From the NCBI GenBank assembly GCA_052244495.1, contig JBQPXH010000001.1: a stretch of 64,000 nt of DNA. The stretch is one strand, 5' to 3'. Shown here piece by piece: positions 1 through 8,924 of the stretch; position 1 is the first letter of the stretch, and each line of letters begins with the position of its first letter. Under the pieces are notes generated by a model. It saw only the letters and a list, made by a program, of their open reading frames with translations, was not told where the DNA came from and ran no database searches. This DNA comes from Cereibacter_A sp052244495 (GTDB taxonomy: Bacteria > Pseudomonadota > Alphaproteobacteria > Rhodobacterales > Rhodobacteraceae). Made by a program: the position numbers and the translations under genes.

Positions 1-1
1 G

Positions 2-1069
2 GCCGCGGGTATCCGGCTCGAACTGCTCACCGGGCGCGACAAGGGCGCGGATCGCGCGGCCAAGCTCGCGGCGCTCGCCTCGGGCGAGATCGGCGTGCTG
101 GTGGGCACCCATGCCGTCTTCCAGAAGGACGTGGCCTTCCGCGACCTGCGGCTCGCCATTGTGGACGAGCAGCATCGCTTCGGCGTGGCGCAGCGGATGG
201 AGCTGGGCGCCAAGGGCACGGCGGCGGACGTGCTCGTCATGACGGCAACGCCCATCCCGCGCAGCCTTGCGCTCGCGAGCTACGGCGACATGGATGTCTC
301 GGTGCTCGACGAGAAGCCGCCGGGGCGGTCGCCGGTCAGGACGGCGCTCGTCTCCTGCGAGCGCATGGACGAGGTGGTCTCGAGCCTCGCCCATGCGGTG
401 GCCGAGGGGCGTCAGGCCTACTGGGTCTGCCCGCTGGTCGAGGACAGCGAGGCCGTGGACTACGCCTCGGCCGAGGCTCGGTTCCAGCATCTGCGCGCGG
501 CGCTCGGCGAAGGCGTCGTGGGGCTCGTTCATGGCCAGATGCCGCCCGCCGAGAAGGACGCTGCCATGGCGCGCTTCGTGGCGGGCGAGACGCGGGTGCT
601 GGTCGCGACGACGGTGATCGAGGTGGGCGTCAACGTGCCCGACGCCTCGATCATGGTGATCGAGCGGGCCGAGATCTTCGGGCTGGCCCAGCTTCACCAG
701 CTGCGCGGGCGGGTCGGGCGTGGGGCCGCACAGTCCACCTGCCTGCTGATGTATCAGCCGCCGCTGGCCGAAAGCGGCCAGCGCCGCCTCACCATCCTGC
801 GCGAGACCGAGGACGGCTTCCGCATCGCCGAGGAGGATCTGGCGATCCGCGGCGCAGGCGATCTGATCGGAACCGCGCAGTCGGGCCTGCCGCGCTTCCG
901 CATCGCCGATCTCGAGCGGCAGTCCGCACTGATGGCCGTGGCCCAATCCGACGCGCGCAAGCTACTCGCTGACGATCCGGATCTGGCCTCGCCGCGCGGG
1001 CAGGCCGTGCGGCTGCTGCTCTGGCTCCTCGATCAGGACCGGGCAATCCGGCTGCTCTCGGTCGGATAG
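2..1069 (+). CDS. recG: ATP-dependent DNA helicase RecG, 3' part (5' end outside window)
   Basis: This is the C-terminal 355 residues of the branch-migration helicase that remodels stalled forks and Holliday junctions in the cytoplasm. The frame is already open at the left edge, so the N-terminal wedge domain and Walker A motif lie outside. Visible are the DEQH box of motif II (nt 164-175) followed by RFG, motif III TATPIPRSLA (about nt 241-275), and the motif V/VI block with VIEVGVNVP, QLHQLRGRVGRG (nt 690-725). The ending, with the TRG-type region after nt 730, is typical of RecG rather than Mfd. No co-directional gene follows closely. Identity is very secure. Confidence 0.96.
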   Translation, partial: AAGIRLELLTGRDKGADRAAKLAALASGEIGVLVGTHAVFQKDVAFRDLRLAIVDEQHRFGVAQRMELGAKGTAADVLVMTATPIPRSLALASYGDMDVSVLDEKPPGRSPVRTALVSCERMDEVVSSLAHAVAEGRQAYWVCPLVEDSEAVDYASAEARFQHLRAALGEGVVGLVHGQMPPAEKDAAMARFVAGETRVLVATTVIEVGVNVPDASIMVIERAEIFGLAQLHQLRGRVGRGAAQSTCLLMYQPPLAESGQRRLTILRETEDGFRIAEEDLAIRGAGDLIGTAQSGLPRFRIADLERQSALMAVAQSDARKLLADDPDLASPRGQAVRLLLWLLDQDRAIRLLSVG

Positions 1070-1270
1070 AGCCGGCGGCCCCGGATACGCATGTCGCGGG
1101 CAGGGGCAGCCACCAGCAGCAGAGCCTCGCACCTGCTTGGGTGAACTTGACCGCGACTGTGCTGCCCTCGGCCATTCCGGAGTGCGGGTGCTTCAATCCA
1201 TGCCACGAAACCGGCAATCAGTCAGCGAGCACCCTGTCCGCGACAAATGCTGTCACCCATGTGGCGCGTG

Positions 1271-1299
1271 TTGCCAGAAAGTTCTTTACAGAGGTTAAT
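1271..1299 (+). promoter_or_regulatory. Possible sigma-70-type promoter of the 40-residue peptide gene
   Basis: TTGCCA (1271-1276) and GTTAAT (1294-1299) are separated by 17 bases. A start site near 1306 would give a leader of about 35 bases before the ATG at 1342. This is seen in sequence only; housekeeping promoters of these bacteria are often weakly conserved. Confidence 0.35.
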
Positions 1300-1341
1300 G
1301 CTCGTGAGAACAATAATGGAACATCAAGACGGAGATCGCCG

Positions 1342-1464
1342 ATGCTGACCGAGTTGAAGGACATCCTTTCCCGCTGCTCCGACACGCTGATCGAAGATGC
1401 GCTCGGCGCGGCCACCGTATTTTCCCTTCTGATCGCGGCTCTTTACCTGCCGCATCTCGTCTGA
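1342..1464 (+). CDS. Small membrane protein of 40 residues, function unknown
   Basis: The ATG at 1342 is preceded by GGAG (1331-1334) at 7-base spacing. The peptide has a polar, charged N-terminal half (MLTELKDILSRCSDTLIEDA) and one C-terminal hydrophobic segment (about residues 23-38, GAATVFSLLIAALYLPHL), so a single-pass membrane peptide is expected. A longer in-frame start at 1141 is possible but lacks a Shine-Dalgarno sequence and has non-coding-like codons. A strong intrinsic terminator follows 70 bases downstream and a plausible promoter precedes it, so it looks like an independent mini transcription unit. I do not recognise a named family. Confidence 0.7.
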   Translation: MLTELKDILSRCSDTLIEDALGAATVFSLLIAALYLPHLV

Positions 1465-1535
1465 CCTCCTGCCTGCGGCCGGTCCCCGGCAGCCGCCCTG
1501 CTGCCTGTCCCTGTCCCCGAAGACCGGACGCCACT

Positions 1536-1570
1536 GCCGCCGCTCCAGCCTGGAGCGGCGGCTTTTTCTT
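1536..1570 (+). terminator. Intrinsic terminator after the 40-residue peptide gene
   Basis: A perfect 12-bp stem (1536-1547 pairing with 1551-1562, GCCGCCGCTCCA and its complement) with a 3-base loop is followed by five T residues (1563-1567). The T-run is only on the plus-strand side. Confidence 0.88.
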
Positions 1571-1625
1571 CAGCATCCGGTAATCAAGGTTTACGCGGCG
1601 GGCCGGTGCACCCCGGCGGCCCCGG

Positions 1626-2066
1626 TCATCGCGCTTCGGCTTCCGCGAAGGCTTCGGCCGCCGCTTCGAGCGCCAGCAGGATCGAGGCATGACGGTTGCG
1701 GTAGTCGCGCGCCGGCAGGAGCACCTCATAGCCGTCGAAGGGCGCTTCAGGCACCGGCCCGCCGGACGTGAGCATCGCCCGCAGCGCATCGCGCGCGGTC
1801 TCGACTTCGGTCCGACTCCGGCCGAGAAGCGCGTGACCCATGATCGAGGCCGAGGCCTGACCGAGCGCACAGGCCTTCACGTCCTGCGCAAAATCCTCCA
1901 CCCGACCGTCGCGGAGCTTCAGATCCACCGTTACCGTCGAGCCGCAGACCGGAGAGCGGCGCCGGGCGCTGCCCTGCGCCTCGGGCAGACGGCCGGTGTG
2001 CGGGATCTCGGCGGCCAGTTCCAGGATGCGCCCGGAATAGAGGCTGATCAGGTCGCTGTCGCTCAT
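1626..2066 (-). CDS. NifU/IscU-type iron-sulfur cluster scaffold protein
   Basis: This 146-residue protein has the fold signature of the NifU N-terminal domain (SufU/IscU family), which assembles Fe-S clusters on conserved cysteines. C41 (in SPVCGSTVTV) and C66 (in VKACALGQASASIM) match the first two ligands. The third cysteine found in SufU is replaced by H127 in YRNRHASI. The gene stands alone on the minus strand and diverges from hisI with 65 bases between starts. Whether it acts as a scaffold or has another SUF-associated role cannot be told from sequence. Family assignment is firm. Confidence 0.85.
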   Translation of the reverse strand: MSDSDLISLYSGRILELAAEIPHTGRLPEAQGSARRRSPVCGSTVTVDLKLRDGRVEDFAQDVKACALGQASASIMGHALLGRSRTEVETARDALRAMLTSGGPVPEAPFDGYEVLLPARDYRNRHASILLALEAAAEAFAEAEAR

Positions 2067-2131
2067 GGCTTTCCTCTTCGCGCTCGACCCCCTAGATAGG
2101 CCCTCGTTCGCCCGATGGAAAGGAACCCGGA

Positions 2132-2491
2132 ATGGACTTCGATCCCGCCTCGCTGCGCTTTGACGCGAACGGACTCGTTCCGGCCATCGCGCAGGACCAT
2201 GCGACTGGCGAGGTGCTGATGCTTGCCTGGATGAACGCCGAGGCCGTCTCGCGGACGCTCACCACCGGACGCGTCACCTACTGGTCGCGGTCGCGGCAGG
2301 CGTTCTGGGTGAAGGGCGAGACCTCGGGCCACACGCAGCGGCTGGTCGAGATGCGGATCGACTGCGACCGCGACTGCCTGCTGATGCTGATCGAGCAGGC
2401 GGGGCCGGCCTGCCACACCAACCGCCGCTCCTGCTTCTACACGGCCCTGCGCGCGGGGGAAGAGCGGATCATCCTTGACCCGATGGCCTGA
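2132..2491 (+). CDS. hisI: Phosphoribosyl-AMP cyclohydrolase (histidine biosynthesis)
   Basis: This enzyme opens the adenine ring of PR-AMP, the third step of histidine synthesis. The 119-residue length equals that of a stand-alone HisI without the HisE domain. Diagnostic motifs are WSRSRQ (51-56) with KGETSGHTQ (61-69), the Mg2+ site D77-C78-D79-R80-D81, and the Zn2+ site C94-HTNRRS-C101. It diverges from the NifU-like gene. No other his gene is nearby, so it is not in a his operon here. Confidence 0.97.
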   Translation: MDFDPASLRFDANGLVPAIAQDHATGEVLMLAWMNAEAVSRTLTTGRVTYWSRSRQAFWVKGETSGHTQRLVEMRIDCDRDCLLMLIEQAGPACHTNRRSCFYTALRAGEERIILDPMA

Positions 2492-2532
2492 GGCGCGGCC
2501 TTCCGGTGGCGCCGGATGCCCGCCGCTGACCT

Positions 2533-3366
2533 TCAGGCGCCAACGAGCGCGCGGATGTCGGTCGGCGTGAGTCCTTCACTGCGGTACTTCGCGATCGCCT
2601 TGGAATCATCTCGCTTCGCCAGCCGCTTGCCGGCCGCGTCGCGGATCAGGCGGTGATGGTGGAAGTCCGGCACGGGCAGGCCGAGAAGGCGCTGCAGCAG
2701 GACATGGATCCCGGTGGCCTCGAAGAGATCCTCGCCCCGCACCACCTCGGTCACGCCTTGCGCGGCGTCGTCCACCACCACGGCAAGATGGTAGGAGGTG
2801 CCGAACCCGCGGCGCGCCAGCACCACATCGCCCGCCGTGGCGGCAAGATCGCCGACCAGGTGCCAGCCCTCATGCGCCGGACCGGTCTCGTGGAAGCGCA
2901 GGGCGCCCGCGCACGCCAGGGCCTTGCCCATGTCGAGCCGGATCGCGTCCGCGGGCCCCGCATCGGCCATCGGGCGGCCGCGGCAGGTGCCGGGATAGAC
3001 GATCCCGTCGGGACCCACCGGCACGCCTTCCTGCGGTGCGGAGATGGCCGCGCGGATGTCGGCGCGGGTGCAGCGGCAGGGATAGGTGAGGCCCATCGCC
3101 GCCAAACGGTCGAGCGCGGCGCGATAGGCCGCGCCGCGCGCGGACTGGCGCATCACCGGCTCTGGCCAGGCGAGGCCGAGCCAGTGCAGGTCGTCGAAGA
3201 TCTGCGCCTCCCACTCGGGCCGGCAGCGGCTGCGGTCGATGTCCTCGATCCGGAGGAGCGCCGTGCCGTCCCCTGCGCGCCGCCAGGCGGTCAGCGCCGA
3301 GAAGGCATGGCCCAGATGCAGCGGACCCGTGGGCGAAGGGGCGAAGCGGGTTACGCGCCCAGCCAT
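2533..3366 (-). CDS. gluQ: Glutamyl-Q tRNA(Asp) synthetase
   Basis: This is a truncated GluRS paralogue that attaches glutamate to the queuosine base of tRNA(Asp). At 277 residues it has the class I catalytic core but no anticodon-binding domain. The HIGH box is HLGH (17-20) and the KMSKS equivalent is KRLAKRD (about 247-253). A zinc site is formed by C97, C99, Y124 and C128. Its start lies 16 bases inside the end of trmFO, so it should be co-translated from a gyrA-trmFO-gluQ transcript. Confidence 0.93.
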   Translation of the reverse strand: MAGRVTRFAPSPTGPLHLGHAFSALTAWRRAGDGTALLRIEDIDRSRCRPEWEAQIFDDLHWLGLAWPEPVMRQSARGAAYRAALDRLAAMGLTYPCRCTRADIRAAISAPQEGVPVGPDGIVYPGTCRGRPMADAGPADAIRLDMGKALACAGALRFHETGPAHEGWHLVGDLAATAGDVVLARRGFGTSYHLAVVVDDAAQGVTEVVRGEDLFEATGIHVLLQRLLGLPVPDFHHHRLIRDAAGKRLAKRDDSKAIAKYRSEGLTPTDIRALVGA

Positions 3367-4685
3367 TCCGTGAAGGCCGCCTTTGCCCGGTCGGTGTAGG
3401 CCTTGTAGCGGTCCTTGCGCCCGCGTCGGCCGCCCTTCGCGTCGATGGGCGGGAAGAGCCCGAAGTTCACGTTCATCGGCTGGAAGGTCCGGGCCTCGGC
3501 ACCGCCGGTGATGTGGGTAACGAGGGCGCCCATGGCCGTGTCGGGCGGAGGCGGGGCAAGCGAGCGTCCGAGGATCTCGGCCGCAGCCAGCCGCCCCGCA
3601 AGAAGGCCCATGGCCGCACTCTCGACATATCCTTCGACGCCAGTGACTTGTCCGGCGAAACGGATGTTCGGTCTGAGCTTCAGCTGCATCCGGTCGTCGA
3701 GCAGGGTCGGCGAGTTGAGGAAGGTGTTGCGGTGGATGCCGCCGAGGCGGGCGAATCTCGCGTCCTGAAGGCCGGGAATCATTCGGAAAACATCCGTTTG
3801 CGCGCCGTACTTCATTTTCGTCTGGAAGCCCACGATGTTGTAGAGCGTGCCCAGCTTGTTGTCCCGCCGCAGTTGGACCACAGCGTGGGCCTTTTCCTCC
3901 GGCCGATGGGCATTGGTCAGGCCCACGGGCTTCATGGGGCCATGCCGCAGCGTTTCGCGCCCGCGTTCGGCCATCACCTCGATGGGCAGGCAGCCGTCGA
4001 AGTATCCGGCCGTTTCCCCTTCATGGAATCCGGTCTTCTCGGCCGCGAGCAGCGCATCGATGAAGGCCTCGTACTGCTCCCGGTTCATCGGGCAGTTGAT
4101 GTAGGCCGTGCGCTCTTCCTCGGTCTCGCCCTTGTCGTAGCGCGACTGCCGCCAGGCCACGGCCATGTCGATCGTGTCGGCATGGACGATGGGCGCGATG
4201 GCGTCGAAGAAGGCGAGCGACTCCGCCCCGGTCGCCGCACGGATGCTCTCGGCCAGTGCCGACGAGGTCAAAGGCCCCGTTGCCACGATCCAGTCGCCGT
4301 CCGAAGGAAGTTCGGCAACTTCCTCTTCGACAACCGAAATCAGCGGATGGGCCCGCAACCGCGCCGTCACGCTTTCCGCGAAGGGATCGCGGTCCACGGC
4401 CAGCGCACCGCCGGCGGGCAGACGATGCGCCGCGGCCATCTCCATGATGAGTCCGCCGGCGGCCCGCATCTCCCAGTGCAGGAGGCCGACGGCATTGCGT
4501 TCGTCATCGTCCGAGCGGAACGAATTCGAGCAGACCATTTCGGCGAACTGGCCGGTGCGGTGCGCGAAGGTGCCGACCTTCGGCCGCATCTCGTGCAGGA
4601 CGACCGGCACTCCCATCTGCGCCGCCTGCCATGCGGCCTCGGAGCCGGCCATGCCGGCCCCCACGATGTGCAGGCTGCGCGTCAT
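3351..4685 (-). CDS. trmFO: Methylene-tetrahydrofolate--tRNA-(uracil-5-)-methyltransferase TrmFO
   Basis: This folate- and FAD-dependent enzyme makes m5U54 in the tRNA T-loop. The 444-residue protein begins with the dinucleotide-binding GAGMAGSEAAW (9-19). It carries the family hallmarks MVCSNSFRSDD (about 51-61), a middle YINCPM block, and the C-terminal FAD-contacting GQVTGVEGYVESAAMG. It sits 3 bases downstream of gyrA and overlaps gluQ by 16 bases. Confidence 0.96.
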   Translation of the reverse strand: MTRSLHIVGAGMAGSEAAWQAAQMGVPVVLHEMRPKVGTFAHRTGQFAEMVCSNSFRSDDDERNAVGLLHWEMRAAGGLIMEMAAAHRLPAGGALAVDRDPFAESVTARLRAHPLISVVEEEVAELPSDGDWIVATGPLTSSALAESIRAATGAESLAFFDAIAPIVHADTIDMAVAWRQSRYDKGETEEERTAYINCPMNREQYEAFIDALLAAEKTGFHEGETAGYFDGCLPIEVMAERGRETLRHGPMKPVGLTNAHRPEEKAHAVVQLRRDNKLGTLYNIVGFQTKMKYGAQTDVFRMIPGLQDARFARLGGIHRNTFLNSPTLLDDRMQLKLRPNIRFAGQVTGVEGYVESAAMGLLAGRLAAAEILGRSLAPPPPDTAMGALVTHITGGAEARTFQPMNVNFGLFPPIDAKGGRRGRKDRYKAYTDRAKAAFTEWLGA

Positions 4686-4688
4686 GGA

Positions 4689-7445
4689 TCAGGCCTCGTC
4701 CCCGCCGCTCTCGCCCGGCTCGGCCGCATCGACCGCCGTATCGCCCGGATCCGCGATGCGGGCGACCGAGACCACCTCCTCGGTGCCGCCGGTGTCGAAG
4801 ACCCGCACGCCGCCTGCCGAGCGCGAGCGGAAGCTGATCTGCTCGACCGGTACCCGGATCGACTGGCCGCCCGAAGTCGCCAGCATCACCTGATCGCTCA
4901 TCTCGACGGGGAAGGAAGCCACGAGCTGGCCGCCGCGCATCGTCTTCTCGAAGGCGGTGACCCCCTGGCCCCCGCGTCCGCGCACGGGATAGTCGTGGCT
5001 CGACGAGATCTTGCCGAGGCCGCGCGCGGTGATGGTCAGGATCACGTCTTCCGCCGCCGACATCTCGGCGTAGCGCGTGGGCGAGAGCTGGCCGGCCTCG
5101 ACCGCATCCTCGTCCTCGTCTGCCTCGGCCTCTTCGATGACCCCGGCCATCAGGCGGCGCTGCTTGAGGTAGGCCGCACGCTCGGCGGGATCGGCCTCGA
5201 AATGCCGGATGACCGACATGGACACCACGCGGTCGCCCGAGGCGATGCGGATGCCGCGCACGCCGGTCGAGTCGCGACCCGAGAAGACGCGCACGTCGGT
5301 GGTCGGGAAGCGGATCGCGCGCCCCATCGCCGTCACGAGCATGACGTCATCGTTCTCGTCGCAGATCGAGACGTTCACGAGGCTCACGCCCTCGGGCAGC
5401 TTCATCGCGATCTTGCCGTTGCGCTTGACGTTGGTGAAGTCCGACAGGCGGTTACGGCGCACGTCGCCCTCGGAAGTGGCGAAGACGACCTGCAGGCGGT
5501 CCCATTCCTCCTCGGGCTCGTCGATCTTCATCAGGGCGGCGATGGTGACGCCCGTCGCGATGGGCAGGATGTTGACGATGGCCTTGCCCTTCGCCGTCCG
5601 CCCGCCGAGCGGCAGGCGCCAGCACTTGAGGTCGTAGACCATGCCGTCGGTGGTGAAGAACAGAAGCTGGGTGTGGGTATTCGCGACGAAGAGCGTCGTC
5701 ACCACGTCGTCTTCCTTGGTCGCCATCGAGGCGAGACCCTTGCCGCCGCGCCGCTGGCTGCGGAATTCGGCGAGCGGGGTGCGCTTGATGTAGCCGCCCG
5801 AGGTGATGGTCACCACCATGTCCTCGCGCTCGATCAGGTCCTCGTCCTCGAGGTCACCCGCCCATTCCGAGATCTCGGTCCGGCGGGGCACGGCGAAGAG
5901 GTCCTTCACCTCGCGCAGCTCGTCCGATATGATGGCCATGATCCGTTCGCGCGAGCCGAGGATCTCGAGAAAGTCGCGGATCTTGGCGGCAAGTTCCGCC
6001 AGTTCGTCGGTGACCTCCTTGACGCCCATCGCCGTCAGCCGCTGGAGGCGCAGGTCGAGGATCGCGCGCGCCTGGATCTCGGAGAGGTTATAGGTGCCGT
6101 CCTCGTTGATCGTGTGCGAGGGATCGTCGATCAGCCGGATGTAGTCGGCAATATCGGCCGCGGGCCAGCGCCGCGTCATCAGCCGCTCGCGCGCCTCGGC
6201 CGGATCGGCCGAGGAGCGGATCGTGGCGACCACCTCGTCCACGTTCGACACCGCGACGGCCAATCCACAGAGGATGTGGCTGCGCTCGCGCGCCCTGCGC
6301 AGTTCGTAAGCCGTCCGGCGTGCCACCACTTCCTCGCGGAAGGTCAGGAAATGGCTCAGGAAATCGCGCAAGGTAAGCTGCTCGGGCCGGCCGCCGTTCA
6401 GCGCCAGCATGTTGCAGCCGAAGGTCGTCTGCATCGGCGTGAAGCGCCAGAGCTGGTTCAGCACCACCTCGGGCGTCGCGTCGCGCTTGAGTTCGATCAC
6501 CACGCGGACGCCGACCCGGTCGGATTCGTCCTGCACATGGGCGATGCCCTCGATCTTCTTCTCGCGCACCATGTCCGCGATCTTCTCGATCATGGTGGCC
6601 TTGTTGACCTGATAGGGGATCTCGTCGAGAACGATGGCGTAGCGGTCCTTGCGGATCTCCTCGACCCGCGCCTTGGCCCGCATGATGACCGAGCCGCGCC
6701 CCTCCAGATACGCCTTGCGGGCGCCCGAGCGTCCGAGGATCACGCCGCCCGTCGGGAAGTCCGGACCGGGGATGATCTCCATCAGCCGCTCGGTCGAAAT
6801 GTCGGGATTCTCGATCATGGCGAGCGTGGCGTCCACCACCTCGCCCAGATTGTGCGGCGGGATGTTCGTGGCCATGCCGACGGCGATGCCGCCCGCGCCA
6901 TTGACCAGCATGTTCGGGAAGCGCGCAGGCAGGACGGTAGGCTCGCGGTCCTTGCCGTCGTAGTTGTCCTGGAAGTCGACGGTGTCCTTGTCGATATCGG
7001 CCAGAAGGAAGGCCGCGGGCTTGTCCATCCGCACTTCGGTGTAGCGCATGGCGGCCGCGTTATCGCCGTCCATCGAGCCGAAGTTGCCTTGACCGTCCAG
7101 CAGCTTAAGCCCCATCGAGAAGGGCTGTGCCATCCGCACCAGCGCGTCGTAGATCGCGCCGTCGCCGTGGGGGTGGTATTTCCCCATCGTGTCGCCGACG
7201 GGCCGCGCCGACTTGCGGTAGGGCTTGTCATGCGTGTTGCTGGTCTCGTGCATCGCATAGAGGATGCGGCGGTGCACCGGCTTCAGCCCGTCGCGCAGAT
7301 CGGGGATCGCGCGGGAGACGATGACGCTCATCGCATAGTCGAGATAGGCGGTCTTCATCTCCTCGGCGATGGAGACCTGAGGCAGTCCGCTCGGCGGTCT
7401 GCCCATTTCTTCATCATCGCCGGGCTCTTCGGGACGGTCGGTCAA
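4689..7445 (-). CDS. gyrA: DNA gyrase subunit A
   Basis: This is the breakage-reunion subunit of the ATP-dependent supercoiling enzyme, with 918 residues. The N-terminal winged-helix holds the catalytic Y135 in AMRYTEVRM. The GyrA box QRRGGKG is near residue 560 and opens the C-terminal beta-pinwheel. The pinwheel has an acidic insertion near residue 765-780 (EEAEADEDEDAVEAG). In the quinolone-resistance region the sequence is HPHGDGAIYD, which puts Gly96 where E. coli has Ser83. A 1,477-codon open frame on the opposite strand is a GC-bias shadow. Confidence 0.98.
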   Translation of the reverse strand: MTDRPEEPGDDEEMGRPPSGLPQVSIAEEMKTAYLDYAMSVIVSRAIPDLRDGLKPVHRRILYAMHETSNTHDKPYRKSARPVGDTMGKYHPHGDGAIYDALVRMAQPFSMGLKLLDGQGNFGSMDGDNAAAMRYTEVRMDKPAAFLLADIDKDTVDFQDNYDGKDREPTVLPARFPNMLVNGAGGIAVGMATNIPPHNLGEVVDATLAMIENPDISTERLMEIIPGPDFPTGGVILGRSGARKAYLEGRGSVIMRAKARVEEIRKDRYAIVLDEIPYQVNKATMIEKIADMVREKKIEGIAHVQDESDRVGVRVVIELKRDATPEVVLNQLWRFTPMQTTFGCNMLALNGGRPEQLTLRDFLSHFLTFREEVVARRTAYELRRARERSHILCGLAVAVSNVDEVVATIRSSADPAEARERLMTRRWPAADIADYIRLIDDPSHTINEDGTYNLSEIQARAILDLRLQRLTAMGVKEVTDELAELAAKIRDFLEILGSRERIMAIISDELREVKDLFAVPRRTEISEWAGDLEDEDLIEREDMVVTITSGGYIKRTPLAEFRSQRRGGKGLASMATKEDDVVTTLFVANTHTQLLFFTTDGMVYDLKCWRLPLGGRTAKGKAIVNILPIATGVTIAALMKIDEPEEEWDRLQVVFATSEGDVRRNRLSDFTNVKRNGKIAMKLPEGVSLVNVSICDENDDVMLVTAMGRAIRFPTTDVRVFSGRDSTGVRGIRIASGDRVVSMSVIRHFEADPAERAAYLKQRRLMAGVIEEAEADEDEDAVEAGQLSPTRYAEMSAAEDVILTITARGLGKISSSHDYPVRGRGGQGVTAFEKTMRGGQLVASFPVEMSDQVMLATSGGQSIRVPVEQISFRSRSAGGVRVFDTGGTEEVVSVARIADPGDTAVDAAEPGESGGDEA

Positions 7446-7579
7446 GGGGAGGCTCTCTTTCGCGGGAAACCATATCTCGTTGGGCGGGACTATAGACCAT
7501 CCCTCATATGGGGTGCAATGCCGGGGGAGTGCCGCGAGATCCGCTGGTGCGAGCAGCCGCGAGACATGAGTGACAACAC

Positions 7580-7602
7580 CCGGTTTTCATTGAAAAAACC
7601 GG
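7580..7602. other. AT-rich hairpin in the usg leader
   Basis: CCGGTTTT (7580-7587) pairs with AAAACCGG (7595-7602) across a 7-base loop, about 45 bases upstream of the usg start. It is not followed by a T-run, so it is not a clear terminator. It may be part of a 5' leader structure. Function unknown. Confidence 0.35.
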
Positions 7603-7647
7603 AATCCGGCGCATCATTTTCTCATCTGCAACTCCTGGAGGGACGCG

Positions 7648-7911
7648 ATGCGGGAAACGGAACTGATGCTGGCCGGATACGGGCTGACGACGGCCGAGAT
7701 CTTCTACCGGATGCCGGACCACCGAAACGTGCTCAACACCTTCGTCTGGCAGGACTACGACCTTGCGCCCGACCATCCCGCGCTCTTCCGCTTCATCGAG
7801 TTCTGGCAGGAAAAGATCGAGGGCCCGCTGCACTCGGTGCGCTTCACGCATCGCAAGCTGATCGGTCCGGGCGAGTGGCGTCATGTGGTGGGCGAATTCC
7901 GGCTGAACTGA
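7648..7911 (+). CDS. Usg family protein
   Basis: This 87-residue protein belongs to the short alphaproteobacterial Usg family, originally noted near tryptophan-synthesis genes and of unknown biochemical role. Family-typical segments are YGLTTAEIFYRMPDH, FVWQDYDLAPDHPAL and the C-terminal GEWRHVVGEF. The start is fixed by GGAGGG (7637-7642), 5 bases before the ATG. It stands alone between gyrA (divergent) and the convergent arginase gene. Confidence 0.88.
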   Translation: MRETELMLAGYGLTTAEIFYRMPDHRNVLNTFVWQDYDLAPDHPALFRFIEFWQEKIEGPLHSVRFTHRKLIGPGEWRHVVGEFRLN

Positions 7912-8000
7912 CTGCGCCGCCCGGTGTGCGGAGGCCCCGGTCTTAACCGATCATGCTGCCGCCTCTCGCCGGTGACTGCCCTGCGTCCCGGATATCTGGA

Positions 8001-8924
8001 TCAGCCGAAGCCGCGGGTCGGCCGGTCGAACACCTTCCGTCCCATGATCGAGGCCGCAAGCTCGACCATCAGCCGCGCCGTCCTGCCGCGCTCGTCGAGG
8101 AACGGGTTCAGTTCCACCAGGTCGAGCGAGGTCACGAGCCCGCTCTCGTGCAGCAGTTCCATCACCAGATGCGCCTCGCGCACCGTCGTGCCGCCGGGCA
8201 CCGTGGTTCCGACTGCGGGCGCATGTGTCGGGTCGATGAAGTCCACGTCGAGCGAGACGTGCAGCATCCCGTTGGCTGCCCGCACCTTGTCGAGGAACTC
8301 GCGCATGGGCGCACAGATGCCGAATTCATCGATCACCCGCATGTCGATGATCGAGACGTCGTGCAGGAGCAGGGCCGCATGTTCCTCGGGATCGACCGAG
8401 CGGATGCCGAAGAGGCAGATCCGCTCCGGCGGGATCGGGGCCGGGAAGGGCGGGAAGCCGTCGAACCCGTCGCGCCCCGCCGCATAGGCCACCGGCACGC
8501 CGTGCAGGTTGCCCGAGGCGGTGGTCTGAAGCGTGTGGAAGTCGGAATGCGCATCCAGCCAGAGCAGGAAGAGCGGCCGTCCGATGGATGCGGCATGGGC
8601 CGCCGCCCCGGCGACCGACCCGAGCGCCAGCGAATGATCGCCGCCCATGACGACCGGAAAGCCGGCCTCGAACGCTGCCTGGACGGCCTCGCGGAGCGCC
8701 GCCGTCCAGGCCAGCGTCTCGGGCAGGGCGTGGAGCGCGGGATTTGCGGCTGTCTCCGGCAGCGGGCCGGGCACGACATCCCCCCGATCCTCGACCGCAT
8801 GGCCGAGATCGGCGAGCGCCCGGCCGAGGCCCGCCACACGGTAGGCGGCGGGGCCCATCAGGCAGCCCGGCCGGCGCTGGCCGGTATCGATCGGAGCGCC
8901 GATCAGGATGCAGGTCTTGCGCAT
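8001..8924 (-). CDS. rocF: Arginase
   Basis: This enzyme hydrolyses arginine to ornithine and urea. The 307-residue ureohydrolase-fold protein has all binuclear Mn2+ ligands: H97 in GGDHS, D124/H126/D128 in DAHSD, and D226/D228 in SLDVDFIDP. The SLDVDF and ELNP pattern favours arginase over agmatinase or formiminoglutamase. No ornithine cyclodeaminase or arginine-uptake gene is adjacent. Confidence 0.9.
   Translation of the reverse strand: MRKTCILIGAPIDTGQRRPGCLMGPAAYRVAGLGRALADLGHAVEDRGDVVPGPLPETAANPALHALPETLAWTAALREAVQAAFEAGFPVVMGGDHSLALGSVAGAAAHAASIGRPLFLLWLDAHSDFHTLQTTASGNLHGVPVAYAAGRDGFDGFPPFPAPIPPERICLFGIRSVDPEEHAALLLHDVSIIDMRVIDEFGICAPMREFLDKVRAANGMLHVSLDVDFIDPTHAPAVGTTVPGGTTVREAHLVMELLHESGLVTSLDLVELNPFLDERGRTARLMVELAASIMGRKVFDRPTRGFG

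Noticed and set aside
3513..7946. 1,477-codon open frame on the plus strand
   Set aside because: It is exactly antisense to trmFO and gyrA, and translates into low-complexity His/Arg/Gly/Asp-rich sequence typical of the complement of GC-rich genes.
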